Shown piece by piece: positions 18,992-29,993 of a stretch of DNA of 64,000 nt. How positions within the stretch are numbered: position 1 is the stretch's first letter; each line of letters begins with the position of its first letter. Made by a program: the position numbers and the translations under genes. The DNA lies in NCBI RefSeq assembly GCF_031457495.1, contig NZ_JAVDWM010000001.1, positions 2,654,001 to 2,718,000 on the forward strand, read 5' to 3'. Origin of the DNA: Sphingopyxis sp. BE259. GTDB lineage: Bacteria; Pseudomonadota; Alphaproteobacteria; Sphingomonadales; Sphingomonadaceae. The notes under the pieces were generated by a model. That model searched no databases. It worked only from the letters and a program-made list of their open reading frames with translations, and was not told the origin of the DNA.

Positions 18992-19828
18992 ATGAATTAT
19001 CGCCATTCCTTTCATGCCGGCAATAGCGCCGATGTCGTAAAGCACAGCCTGCTGATCGCCCTCGTGCGGGCGTTGCAGCAAAAGCCGGGCGCGCTGACCC
19101 TGATCGACACCCATGCGGGCTGCGGGCTCTATGATCTTGGCGGCGAGGAGGCCAGGCGCACCGGCGAGGCCACACAGGGCGTGCTGCGCGCCTTTGCCGA
19201 CGCGAACCCCTTGCTGAACGACTACCGCGCCGCGGTGCAGGCGGTGAATGCCGGGGCCGAGCCGCGTCTCTACCCTGGATCGCCGCGATTTCTGGCACAG
19301 CTTCTGCGTCCGCAGGATTTTCTCATCCTGAACGAGAAACATCCCGACGACGCCTATGCCCTGCGCGTCGCGATGCGCGACACATCTGCCGCCGTGCATC
19401 AGCGCGACGCCTACGAGCTTTGGCTGGCGATGGTGCCGCCTCGCACGGCGCGCGGCGTCGTGGTGGTCGATCCGCCCTACGAGCAGACCGACGAACGCGC
19501 GCGCATCACCGCCACCCTCGCCGCTGCGCACCGCAAGTGGGCGCATGGCGTGACGGTGATCTGGTATCCGCTAAAGGACCGCGCCACGCATGTGCGATGG
19601 AAGCAGCAATTGCGGAAACTCGGCATCCCGAAGTTTCTGGTGGTCGAGCATTGGCTGTACGACAGCGATCAGCCCGACATTTATAACGGCGCGGGCCTTT
19701 TCATCGTCAACCCGCCCTACGCCTTCACGCAGACGCTGCCGCCTCTGCTGGAAGCCCTGCGCGCCGCGCTGGCGCCGGACGGGCATAGGGGAGAGATCAG
19801 GGCCGCCTGGTTGGGCGATCGCGCTTAG
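18992..19828 (+). CDS. rlmJ: 23S rRNA A2030 N6-methyltransferase RlmJ
   Basis: 278 aa. RlmJ methylates A2030 of 23S rRNA. The N-terminus MNYRHSFHAGNSADVVKH is diagnostic, and the catalytic motif appears as VVVDPPYEQTDE. TLIDTHAGCGLYDL gives the SAM-binding loop, with an insertion of the RlmJ type after it. Length is right for the family (about 280). Its stop overlaps the stop of the gene on the other strand by four bases. Confidence 0.95.
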   Translation: MNYRHSFHAGNSADVVKHSLLIALVRALQQKPGALTLIDTHAGCGLYDLGGEEARRTGEATQGVLRAFADANPLLNDYRAAVQAVNAGAEPRLYPGSPRFLAQLLRPQDFLILNEKHPDDAYALRVAMRDTSAAVHQRDAYELWLAMVPPRTARGVVVVDPPYEQTDERARITATLAAAHRKWAHGVTVIWYPLKDRATHVRWKQQLRKLGIPKFLVVEHWLYDSDQPDIYNGAGLFIVNPPYAFTQTLPPLLEALRAALAPDGHRGEIRAAWLGDRA

Positions 19829-20145
19829 TCGCCGTTGGCATCAACCATGAAGACCGTCGGCTTGCCGCGAGAAGCCGGCTCCCATCCTGCCGACAATGCC
19901 GCTCGCACCCCTCGTAAGGCGATTGCGTCGTTGATGTGCGAACGCCCTTTCGGCAATCCTTTCAACAGGCGCTTTGGCGTCGGAAATTCCAGCACGGCTT
20001 CGCGCGGCATATCTCTCTGGCGTAAGGAGACCGTCATGCCCCTCCAGCCCTCGGACGAGGACAGTTGGGGCTCGCTCAGGAGTTCCCAGTCATATTTGAC
20101 ACCATCGAGTTCGACGGTGCCGCCGCGGCCGTGCATGTGAAGCAT
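19825..20145 (-). CDS. Small conserved hypothetical protein
   Basis: 106 aa, soluble, without signal peptide or membrane segment. The N-terminal part reads like a small beta-domain (GTVELDGVKYDWELLSEPQL), followed by a helical part with HINDAIALRGVRAALSAGW. I do not recognise the family. The codon use and the tight tail-to-tail overlap with rlmJ support a real gene. The start at 20145 encodes MLHMHGRGG; a second ATG three codons in (20136) is possible. Confidence 0.6.
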   Translation of the reverse strand: MLHMHGRGGTVELDGVKYDWELLSEPQLSSSEGWRGMTVSLRQRDMPREAVLEFPTPKRLLKGLPKGRSHINDAIALRGVRAALSAGWEPASRGKPTVFMVDANGD

Positions 20146-20276
20146 AGGGTGGCCCTTAGCACGTCAGGCGCGGCGCTCCAGTCGGTTCAGAGAGATGCCG
20201 GACCGTCTAGCCGCCAGGACAGCCGCTCCGCGGCGACGATTTCGACCGATAAACGACGTTCCGCGTCTTTTTACTT

Positions 20277-20355
20277 CGTCATTCCCGCGAAAGCGGGAAC
20301 CCAGGGTGGGATCAGCCGACGCACGCCCTGGGTTCCCGCTTTCGCGGGAATGACG
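20277..20355. repeat. 30-bp perfect intergenic palindrome
   Basis: The arms at 20277-20306 and 20326-20355 are perfect reverse complements over 30 bp with a 19-base loop. Each arm also contains the small self-complementary core TTCCCGCGAAAGCGGGAA. It lies in a 265-bp gap between the small hypothetical gene (which starts leftwards at 20145) and the end of the TPR gene (20411). Nothing else was seen in the gap. Confidence 0.85.
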
Positions 20356-20410
20356 AGGGTGGGGTATGACAACTCCCCATCCCAATGCCGTCGCAAGCCT
20401 CGGCGAGATC

Positions 20411-20941
20411 CTAATTCTGATTGCTGCTGGCACCAACAGTCGCGACGACTGGTTTCGGCACCAGCACCTCGGCAGCGACCACGCGTTTCGACGCGCTCGA
20501 CAAGATCGTCTTTTCCAGCGCCGCGACCTGCGGGCATTTGTCGCCGCACACGCGCTGCGCTTCGACCAGCTTCTCGCGCGCTAGTTCCAGCGCGCCCTTG
20601 TCGGCCAGGGCTTCGCCCTGCCCGGTCAGCGCCACGATGTCATTGGGGTCGAGGACCAGCGCCTCGCGATACAGGCTGATCGCTTTGCCGGGCAGCCCTT
20701 GCGCGCGCGCCACCTGCGCCATCGCGATGATCGCCGAACGGTTGCGCGGGTCGGCGGCGAGCGCCGATTCATAAAGATCGATCGCGAGGTTCAGATCGCC
20801 CGCTTCCTGGGCCTTCTGCCCTTCCTGCTGGAGCGCGATCGAGCGCGGGAAAATGTCGTTATCGGCGCGCTGGGCATCGGATGCCGTGGGCAAACTGGCG
20901 AGGACTATTCCCGCGGCAAGAGCCAGAAAACCGACGCGCAT
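20411..20941 (-). CDS. Secreted TPR-repeat protein
   Basis: 176 aa from the ATG at 20941, which has GGGAG at six-base spacing; an upstream in-frame ATG at 20962 lacks such a site. The signal peptide ends near PTASDAQ. Two to three tetratricopeptide repeats follow (GDLNLAIDLYESALAADPRN and GLPGKAISLYREALVLDPND). Such proteins are periplasmic scaffolds; the partner cannot be inferred. It starts 31 bp after the rsmB-type gene on the same strand, so both may be one transcript. Confidence 0.75.
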   Translation of the reverse strand: MRVGFLALAAGIVLASLPTASDAQRADNDIFPRSIALQQEGQKAQEAGDLNLAIDLYESALAADPRNRSAIIAMAQVARAQGLPGKAISLYREALVLDPNDIVALTGQGEALADKGALELAREKLVEAQRVCGDKCPQVAALEKTILSSASKRVVAAEVLVPKPVVATVGASSNQN

Positions 20942-20972
20942 CGCATTCTCCCATCTTTTCATTGGGCGGATG

Positions 20973-22163
20973 CTAACATGGCGCCGTCAGTCGCGCGAGA
21001 AAAAATCCGTCGCAGCGGTCATGCCCTGGGGTGAGCAGAAAACCGGCCCCAGCGGCGCGGCCGACGCCATCCGGCAAATAGCCGGTGTCGGCGGTCCAGC
21101 CGCGATTGCGGGTCAGAAAATCAGCCACCTGGGCGCGCCCCTCGCGTGTGATGATCGAGCATACCGCATAGACGAGTTTGCCGCCCGGCGCCACGAGTGC
21201 CGCACCGATGTCCATCAGCTTCGCCTGGTCGGCGACGTGGCGATCGAGCCGCGCCGGGGTCGAGCGCCAGCGCAGTTCGGGGCTACGCCGCCAGGTGCCG
21301 CTGCCCGAACAGGGGGCATCGACGATCACGCGGTCGGCCTTGCCCATCCGCTCGGTCAGCATCGCGCGTTCCTGTCCGGGATTGAGCAGCAGCGTTTCGA
21401 TTCCAGTCGCTCCAGCGCGGTGCGCGCGCGGCGCCAGTTGCTGAAGCCGCGCGCGGTTGGTGTCGCAGGCGAGGATCGCGGCTTCGTCATTTGTGTCCGA
21501 GGCGATGGCAAGCGACTTCCCGCCGGCGCCCGCGCACAGATCGATCACCGTCTGTCCGCCTTCGGCGTCCAGCGCAGCGGCGGCATATTGGCTCGCGGCG
21601 TCCTGCACCTCAAACTGCCCCTCGGAATAAGCCGGGTTCTGGACGGCGGCGGTTTCGCCCGGAAGTCGCCAGCCATCGGCGAGGCCGTTGATTGCTTCGC
21701 CGTCGGGAAAAATCATCGCCAGTTCGTCGCGGCTGGAGCGCAGGCGGTTGGCGCGCAGGTCGAGCGACGCGCGGGCGAGCATCGCGGCGTGATCCGCCTT
21801 GGTAACCAGCGGATCGAACAATTTGATCAGCGCGGGGGTCGCGAGCCCGGTCTCGGCGCGCGGTTCGCTGGCCGTGATCGCGGCGGGACCATAGGAGGCG
21901 TCATCGAACAGCGCCGCGAGTTCGGGAACGGCATCCGCCAGCGCGAGCATGGCGGCGCGGCCCGACGCGGGCGCCGAACGCACAGCGCGGATCGCGTCAT
22001 AGACGAGGCTGCGGATCGCGCGGCGATCCTTTGACCCGGCATAACGGCGGGCGCGCATCGCTTCGGCAAAGATGGTGTCGGCGGGGGCGCCGCCGTCACG
22101 CGCGGATTGAGCGATGACGTCGAGGATTTCGATCGCGGTCTGGACGCGGGCAGCGGGGGTCAT
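20973..22163 (-). CDS. rsmB: RsmB/NOP2-family RNA (cytosine-C5) methyltransferase
   Basis: 396 aa. The N-terminal NusB-like domain (about residues 1-135) and C-terminal Rossmann methyltransferase match RsmB, which makes m5C967 in 16S rRNA. The SAM loop is VIDLCAGAGGKSLAIA. Both catalytic cysteines are present, in DAPCSGSGTWRRSPELRW and YAVCSI. Assignment to RsmB rather than another NOP2 relative rests on the NusB-like N-terminus; it is shorter than E. coli RsmB (429 aa), so the exact target base is less certain. Confidence 0.85.
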   Translation of the reverse strand: MTPAARVQTAIEILDVIAQSARDGGAPADTIFAEAMRARRYAGSKDRRAIRSLVYDAIRAVRSAPASGRAAMLALADAVPELAALFDDASYGPAAITASEPRAETGLATPALIKLFDPLVTKADHAAMLARASLDLRANRLRSSRDELAMIFPDGEAINGLADGWRLPGETAAVQNPAYSEGQFEVQDAASQYAAAALDAEGGQTVIDLCAGAGGKSLAIASDTNDEAAILACDTNRARLQQLAPRAHRAGATGIETLLLNPGQERAMLTERMGKADRVIVDAPCSGSGTWRRSPELRWRSTPARLDRHVADQAKLMDIGAALVAPGGKLVYAVCSIITREGRAQVADFLTRNRGWTADTGYLPDGVGRAAGAGFLLTPGHDRCDGFFLARLTAPC

Positions 22164-22179
22164 GATCTGTCTTTACCTT

Positions 22180-22207
22180 GTCATTGCTTCGCTCCGCTCG
22201 CAATGAC
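22180..22207. repeat. Short palindrome related to the 11.6-kb repeat
   Basis: GTCATTGC and GCAATGAC flank a 12-base middle rich in TTCGCT/GCTC. It is the short form of the unit at 11673-11702. It lies between guaB and the downstream methyltransferase gene, just after the guaB stop, where it could act as a processing or stabilising hairpin. Confidence 0.65.
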
Positions 22208-22219
22208 GAAGCGAAAAAT

Positions 22220-25038
<2,819 letters not shown>

Positions 25039-25054
25039 CCTTGCACTTTGCCGT

Positions 25055-25068
25055 TGTAACCGGTTACC
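25055..25068. promoter_or_regulatory. Putative LacI-family operator 2 (lacI promoter)
   Basis: TGTAACCGGTTACC, 88 bases before the LacI-type gene and 16 bases after the stop of the ABC ATPase. It is the best palindrome of the three sites. The placement suggests that the regulator controls its own synthesis together with the downstream binding protein, permeases and hydrolases. Confidence 0.72.
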
Positions 25069-25156
25069 GTGTGAACGTTTCCGCGCCCTGCCGTCATGAT
25101 GATTGCGAAGTCGTTCCGGCGGTGAGGTACTATCCGGCCATGAGGGGGCGAGCAGC

Positions 25157-26200
25157 ATGACCACGTTGAGAGACGTCGCCCGCGAAGCGGGAGTTTCGGT
25201 CGCCACGGCATCGCGCGCGATCAATGGCCACAGCAATGTCACCGCCCCGACCAAGGCCGCGGTGCTGGCCGCGGTCAAGAAGCTGAATTTTGTCCCCCAT
25301 AGCGGCGCGCGCAGCCTGACGCGGCGCAAGACCGATACCGTGGGCGTCATCCTGCCCGACCTGTTCGGCGAGTTCTTTTCCGAAATCATCCGCGGCATCG
25401 ATCTGGTCGCGCATGAATCGGGGATGCACCTGCTCCTCGGCAACATGCATGGCAGCACCCATGAAACCGCCGCCGCGATCGCCGCGATGCGCGGGCGCGT
25501 CGACGGGTTGCTGGTGATGCCGCCCGACGTGAAGCCGGAGTTGCTCGCGGGCTATCTTGACCCGGCGCTGCCCACCGTCCTGCTCAACTATGATGCCGGG
25601 TCGCTCGACCTGCCCTTCGTCGCGGTTGATAATTATCATGGCGCTTATGCCATGACCGAAGCCTTGCTGGAACGCGGGGCGCGGCAAGTCGTTCACATCG
25701 CCGGGCCAAAGCACAACCGCGATGCACGCGACCGTCAGCGCGGCTTTGCCGACGCGATGGCCAAAATCGCCAAGGTGCAGAGCCCCGCGATCCTGCCCGG
25801 TGATTTTTCCGAAGAAAGCGGTGCGCAAGCGGCGCGGCTGCTGGTGCAGGGGCGGCTCCCCGCCGATGCGGTCTTTGCCGCTAACGACCAGATGGCGGTC
25901 GGGCTGATCGCCGAACTCGCCGGATCGGGCCTGTCGGTGCCCGGCGACATCATGGTCGCGGGGTTCGACGACATCCCCCTCGCCCGCCACCTCAACCCGT
26001 CGCTGTCCACGATGCAGGTCAATATCGACCGGCTGGGATCGACCGCGATGATGATGCTGCTGCGGATCCTGCGCGGCGAGACGCTGGGCGCGACAAGCGC
26101 GACGATCCTGACCCCGACGCTGATCGCTCGCGGGACGACGGGCGGTGCGTCGGGCCTTGCTGCCGCGGCGAACGCACCGGTGACCGGCGCGCGCCCATGA
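25157..26200 (+). CDS. LacI-family transcriptional regulator
   Basis: 347 aa. The helix-turn-helix and hinge helix read TLRDVAREAGVSVATASRAING, continuing to NFVPHSGARSL. The rest is a periplasmic-binding-protein-like effector domain (TVGVILPDLFGEFFSEIIRG, VFAANDQMAVGLIAEL and GFDDIPLARHLNPSLSTM). The ATG at 25157 is preceded by a GAGGGGG run and is the family start. Its gene lies inside the sugar locus, and matching palindromes stand in front of the three units, so it is the likely local repressor, released by a sugar. The inducer is unknown. Confidence 0.93.
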   Translation: MTTLRDVAREAGVSVATASRAINGHSNVTAPTKAAVLAAVKKLNFVPHSGARSLTRRKTDTVGVILPDLFGEFFSEIIRGIDLVAHESGMHLLLGNMHGSTHETAAAIAAMRGRVDGLLVMPPDVKPELLAGYLDPALPTVLLNYDAGSLDLPFVAVDNYHGAYAMTEALLERGARQVVHIAGPKHNRDARDRQRGFADAMAKIAKVQSPAILPGDFSEESGAQAARLLVQGRLPADAVFAANDQMAVGLIAELAGSGLSVPGDIMVAGFDDIPLARHLNPSLSTMQVNIDRLGSTAMMMLLRILRGETLGATSATILTPTLIARGTTGGASGLAAAANAPVTGARP

Positions 26201-26216
26201 CCGACGGCGGCGCCCG

Positions 26217-27485
26217 ATGCCGATGACGCGGCGCCAGATGTCGGGTGCACTGGCCGCGTTGCCCCTGCTGCCGATGCTGGGCGCCTGCGGCCCGCGCGGC
26301 GGCGACGGGGTGACGATCTGGGCGATGGGCAACGAAGCGGCGAGCCTGCCCGCGTTGCTGGCCAGCTTGGACCGTCCGGCAGGCGCGCCCAAGGTGACCG
26401 TCCAGCCCTTACCATGGACCGCGGCGCACGAAAAATTGCTCACCGGGTTCGCTGGGAATTCGCTGCCCGCGATCGGCCAGGTCGGCAACAGCTGGATCGC
26501 CGAAATGGCCGCGATCGGCGCCATCGCGCCAGTCCCCGTTGCGGCCCAGAGTTTGCTCGACGACCAGTATTCCGCCGTCGTCGATACCAACCGCATCGCG
26601 GGCAAAACCTGGGCCGTCCCCTGGTATGTCGACACCCGGCTGCAATTTTACCGCAAGGACATGTTCGCGCGCGCCGGTTACGCCGCGCCGCCGCTCGACT
26701 GGGCGGGATGGAAAGCCGCGCTGCACAAGGTCAAGCAGGTCGCGGGCGACGGCAATTATGCCGTATTGCTGCCGGTCAACGAGTTCGAGCAGTTGCTGAC
26801 CATCGCGCTGTCGGCGGGCGCCCGGTTGCTGCGCGACCAGGGCGGGCGCGGCGCCTTTGCCGACCCCGAATTCAGGGCGGCGCTGGCTTTCTATAAATCG
26901 CTGTTCGACGAAAAGCTGGCGCCGATCGCGTCGGCGACGCAGATTTCGAACATCTGGAACGAGTTCGCGCGCGGATTTTTCAGCATCTTCCTGTCGGGGC
27001 CGTGGACGATCGGCGACATGAAGAGTCGCCTGCCCGCCGCGATGCAGGCGCATTGGGGCACCGCTCCCAATCCCGGCCCGAACGGTATCGGATCGGCGGC
27101 GCCGGGCGGGTCGAGCCTGGTCGTGTTCGCCGGCACGGCAAATGCCGACGCGGCGTGGGACATTGTGGCGCGCCTGCTCGCGCCATCGGCACAGCTCAAA
27201 TTTCACCAGCTGACCGGCGACCTGCCCGCACGGCGATCGGTGTGGCGCGGCGCCGGGCTGAGCAGCGACCCGGTGGTCGCCCCCTTCGCCACCCAGCTTG
27301 AGCGCGCCACCGCGCTGCCCAAGGTGCCCGAATGGGAACGCATCGTCACCGAAATGCAGGTCGTCGCCGAACGCATGGTGCGCGGCCAGTACAGCGTCGA
27401 CGAAGCCGCAGCCGAGATCGACCGCCGCGCCGACCGCCTGCTCGAAAAGCGGCGCTGGATGCTCGACAAGGGGCTGGCCCTGTGA
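26217..27485 (+). CDS. Sugar-binding lipoprotein of ABC importer
   Basis: 422 aa extracellular solute-binding protein of the MalE/UgpB class. The leader TRRQMSGALAALPLLPMLGAC holds a lipobox (LGAC, Cys24) and an RR pair that would suit Tat export. The body carries typical binding-protein segments (WAVPWYVDTRLQFYRKDMFA, FFSIFLSGPWTIGDMKS and GGSSLVVFAGTANAD). It starts 16 bp after the regulator gene and its stop overlaps the first permease (GTGA). A membrane-tethered binding protein is less usual in Gram-negative bacteria. Ligand unknown, probably a glucose oligosaccharide. Confidence 0.9.
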   Translation: MPMTRRQMSGALAALPLLPMLGACGPRGGDGVTIWAMGNEAASLPALLASLDRPAGAPKVTVQPLPWTAAHEKLLTGFAGNSLPAIGQVGNSWIAEMAAIGAIAPVPVAAQSLLDDQYSAVVDTNRIAGKTWAVPWYVDTRLQFYRKDMFARAGYAAPPLDWAGWKAALHKVKQVAGDGNYAVLLPVNEFEQLLTIALSAGARLLRDQGGRGAFADPEFRAALAFYKSLFDEKLAPIASATQISNIWNEFARGFFSIFLSGPWTIGDMKSRLPAAMQAHWGTAPNPGPNGIGSAAPGGSSLVVFAGTANADAAWDIVARLLAPSAQLKFHQLTGDLPARRSVWRGAGLSSDPVVAPFATQLERATALPKVPEWERIVTEMQVVAERMVRGQYSVDEAAAEIDRRADRLLEKRRWMLDKGLAL

Positions 27486-28405
27486 GCGCGCAGCGGCGAA
27501 CTCGAAAAAATGTGAGCGCGCGGCGTGTCAGCGAGGCCCGTGCAGGCTGGGCGATGTCGTCCCCGGCGCTCGCCGCGATCACGCTGTTCTTTGTCGTCCC
27601 GGCGATCGCGTCCTTGTTTCTCAGCTTCACCGATTTCGACATCTATGCGCTCGCCAACCTCGACAATCTGCGTTTCGTCGGGTTCCAAAACTACGCCCGA
27701 TTGATCGAAAATCCGCTGTTCTGGAAAGCGATGACGAACACCTTGCTGTTCGTGGCGCTGGGGGTGCCATTTATCGTTGCGCTGTCGCTGTTCGCGGCGA
27801 TGCTGGTCAATTCGCGGTGGCTGGCGTGGCGCCCGGTGTGGCGCGTCGCGCTGTTCGCGCCTTATGTGACGACGCTGGTCGCGACCGCGGTCGTGTGGCG
27901 CTATCTGCTCCACACCCGCTACGGCCTGATCAATTATCTGCTTTCGCTGGTCGGCGTCGCGCCGATCGACTGGCTGGGCAGCCCCGATGCCTCGTTGCCC
28001 GCGATCCTGATCTTTGTCGGGTGGAAAACCTTCGGCTACAACATGATCATCTTCCTCGCCGCGCTCCAGACTGTCCCGCGCGAACTCGACGAGGCGGCGC
28101 GGATCGACGGCGCTGGCTGGTGGACGCGGCTGCGTCACGTCACCCTGCCCGCGATCGCGCCGACCGTTTTGCTGGTGTCGGTGCTGACCGTCGCGGGGAT
28201 GTTCCAGCTGTTCGCCGAACCCTATGTGATGACCCAGGGCGGCCCCGCCCAGTCGACCGTCACCGTCCTCTTTTTCATGTATGAAGAGGGCTTCAAATGG
28301 TGGAACCTGGGGTCGGGCGCGGCGGTCGCCTTCCTGCTGTTCCTGTGCATCCTGGCGGTGACGCTGGTGCAATTGCGGCTGGCCAAGCGCGGGGGGGCGA
28401 TATGA
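27482..28405 (+). CDS. Sugar ABC transporter permease (MalF type)
   Basis: 307 aa inner-membrane subunit with about six helices. The EAA loop that docks on the ATPase is ELDEAARIDGAGWWTRLRHVTLP. The start is a GTG overlapping the binding-protein stop; a second GTG 30 bases later sits in a near-copy of the same GTGAGCGCGC sequence and is an alternative. The N-terminus before the first helix is short and basic. It pairs with the next permease as the membrane heterodimer. Confidence 0.92.
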   Translation: MSAQRRTRKNVSARRVSEARAGWAMSSPALAAITLFFVVPAIASLFLSFTDFDIYALANLDNLRFVGFQNYARLIENPLFWKAMTNTLLFVALGVPFIVALSLFAAMLVNSRWLAWRPVWRVALFAPYVTTLVATAVVWRYLLHTRYGLINYLLSLVGVAPIDWLGSPDASLPAILIFVGWKTFGYNMIIFLAALQTVPRELDEAARIDGAGWWTRLRHVTLPAIAPTVLLVSVLTVAGMFQLFAEPYVMTQGGPAQSTVTVLFFMYEEGFKWWNLGSGAAVAFLLFLCILAVTLVQLRLAKRGGAI

Positions 28406-29217
28406 GCGCCCGCCGCTGGACGGTCACCCTGCTCGCAGCGTTCGTCGCGCTGCTCACCGTCGCACCCTTACTGTGGATGCTCTCGGTCAGTTTCATGGCG
28501 CCGGGCGAGGCCGCGCAATTTCCGCCGCCGTTATTGCCTGCCGATCCGACGATGGAAAATTATCGCACCCTGTTCGGCAGCTTCGGCATCGGACGCTTCC
28601 TGCTCAACAGCATATTGGTTTCGACCCTCGCCACGCTGCTGGCGCTGATCTTCACGATTCCGGCGGGCTATGCCTTTGCCAAACTGCGCTTCACGGGCCG
28701 CGATGCAACCTTTCGGCTGCTCGTCGCCGCGCTGGTCGTGCCGGGACAGATCGGGATGCTACCGCTGTTCCTTGAACTGAAAGCGATGGGCCTCGTCAAC
28801 AGCTATGCGGGCGCGCTCGTGCCTTGGCTCGCGGGCATCTTTGGCATTTTCCTGGTTCGCCAATATTGCCTGTCGATCCCCGACGAGATGCTGGAGGCGG
28901 CGCGAATCGACGGCGCCAGCGAAGGCCAGATACTGCGCCGCATCGTGCTGCCGATCCTGACCCCAATCATCGTCACGTTGGCGCTGTTCGTGTTCCTCGG
29001 CAGCTGGAACGATTTCATGTGGCCGCTGATCATTCTGGCCGATCAGAATCTCTACACGCTGCCCGTGGCGCTCGCCGCTATGAGCCGCGAGCATGTCCAG
29101 GACAATGAATTGATGATGGCGGGCGCAGTCGTGACCACGCTTCCCGTCCTCATCCTCTTTCTCGCGCTCCAACGCTTCTATCTGAGCGGCCTGCTCACCG
29201 GGAGCGTCAAGGGATGA
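28402..29217 (+). CDS. Sugar ABC transporter permease (MalG type)
   Basis: 271 aa, second membrane subunit with about six helices. The EAA loop is EMLEAARIDGASEGQILRRIVLP. The typical NYRTLFGSFGIGRFLLNS segment follows the first helix. The start overlaps the previous stop (ATGA). Length is normal (270-290). With the ATPase and binding protein it completes the importer. Confidence 0.93.
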   Translation: MSARRWTVTLLAAFVALLTVAPLLWMLSVSFMAPGEAAQFPPPLLPADPTMENYRTLFGSFGIGRFLLNSILVSTLATLLALIFTIPAGYAFAKLRFTGRDATFRLLVAALVVPGQIGMLPLFLELKAMGLVNSYAGALVPWLAGIFGIFLVRQYCLSIPDEMLEAARIDGASEGQILRRIVLPILTPIIVTLALFVFLGSWNDFMWPLIILADQNLYTLPVALAAMSREHVQDNELMMAGAVVTTLPVLILFLALQRFYLSGLLTGSVKG

Positions 29218-29240
29218 CCCTATCAACCAAGGACAATCGC

Positions 29241-29993
29241 ATGACATACTGGACCGCGGCGTTGCTGGGCCTTGCCCTCGCCGTCTCTCCCGCCATGGCA
29301 AAGACAAAGGGGCCGCCGATGATCGAGGGCCAGACGGCGCAGCAGGCAATCGAGCCCGGCAGCTATCCCTACCAATTGTTCGTGCCGAAGGGTTATCTGA
29401 CCGACACCGGTAAACAATATCCGTTGCTGATCTTCCTGCACGGGTCGGGCGAACGCGGCGACGATGTCGCCAAGGTGAAGGTCCACGGCCCGCCCAAGAT
29501 CGCCGATCGCGATCCGGATTTTCCGTTCCTCACCGTCTCGCCGCTGCTCGGCGCCGATCAGGATTGGGAAATCGACCGTCTCGACCGGCTGGTCGACCAT
29601 ATTGCCAAAACCTATCGCGTCGATCCGGCGCGCATCTATCTGACCGGGCTTAGCCGCGGCGGCCATGCCAGCTGGCGCTGGGCGATTGCCCAGCCGCGGC
29701 GCTTTGCCGCGGTGGCGCCAGTCGCTGGGCGTGGCGATCCGGGCGGCGCTTGCCGATTGATGGACCTGCCCGTCTGGGCCTTTCACGGCGACCGCGACGA
29801 TGTCGTCATCCCGGAGGGCAGCTTTACCATGGCGCGCGCGATCCGCGCCTGCGGTGGCCGCAAGGTCCGCCTGACCATCTATCCCGACCTCGGCCACAAC
29901 GCTTGGGATCCCGCCTATGACGACCCGGCGCTCTACGCCTGGCTGCTCGAACACCGCCTCCCCACCCCAATACCTACCAAGGACAAGAAATGA
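29241..29993 (+). CDS. Secreted alpha/beta-hydrolase (carboxylesterase-like)
   Basis: 250 aa from the ATG at 29241, which has AGGA at good spacing and gives a clean signal peptide (TYWTAALLGLALAVSPAMAK). An ATG at 29214 overlapping the permease stop is an alternative. The fold shows LLIFLHGSGERGDD, the nucleophile elbow GLSRGG, the acid in FHGDRDDVVIPE and the histidine in YPDLGHNAWDP. It resembles the esterase/PHB-depolymerase-like and phospholipase-like families. Its place between sugar permeases and GH1 suggests it removes ester groups from the imported or periplasmic carbohydrate; that role is inferred. Confidence 0.85.
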   Translation: MTYWTAALLGLALAVSPAMAKTKGPPMIEGQTAQQAIEPGSYPYQLFVPKGYLTDTGKQYPLLIFLHGSGERGDDVAKVKVHGPPKIADRDPDFPFLTVSPLLGADQDWEIDRLDRLVDHIAKTYRVDPARIYLTGLSRGGHASWRWAIAQPRRFAAVAPVAGRGDPGGACRLMDLPVWAFHGDRDDVVIPEGSFTMARAIRACGGRKVRLTIYPDLGHNAWDPAYDDPALYAWLLEHRLPTPIPTKDKK

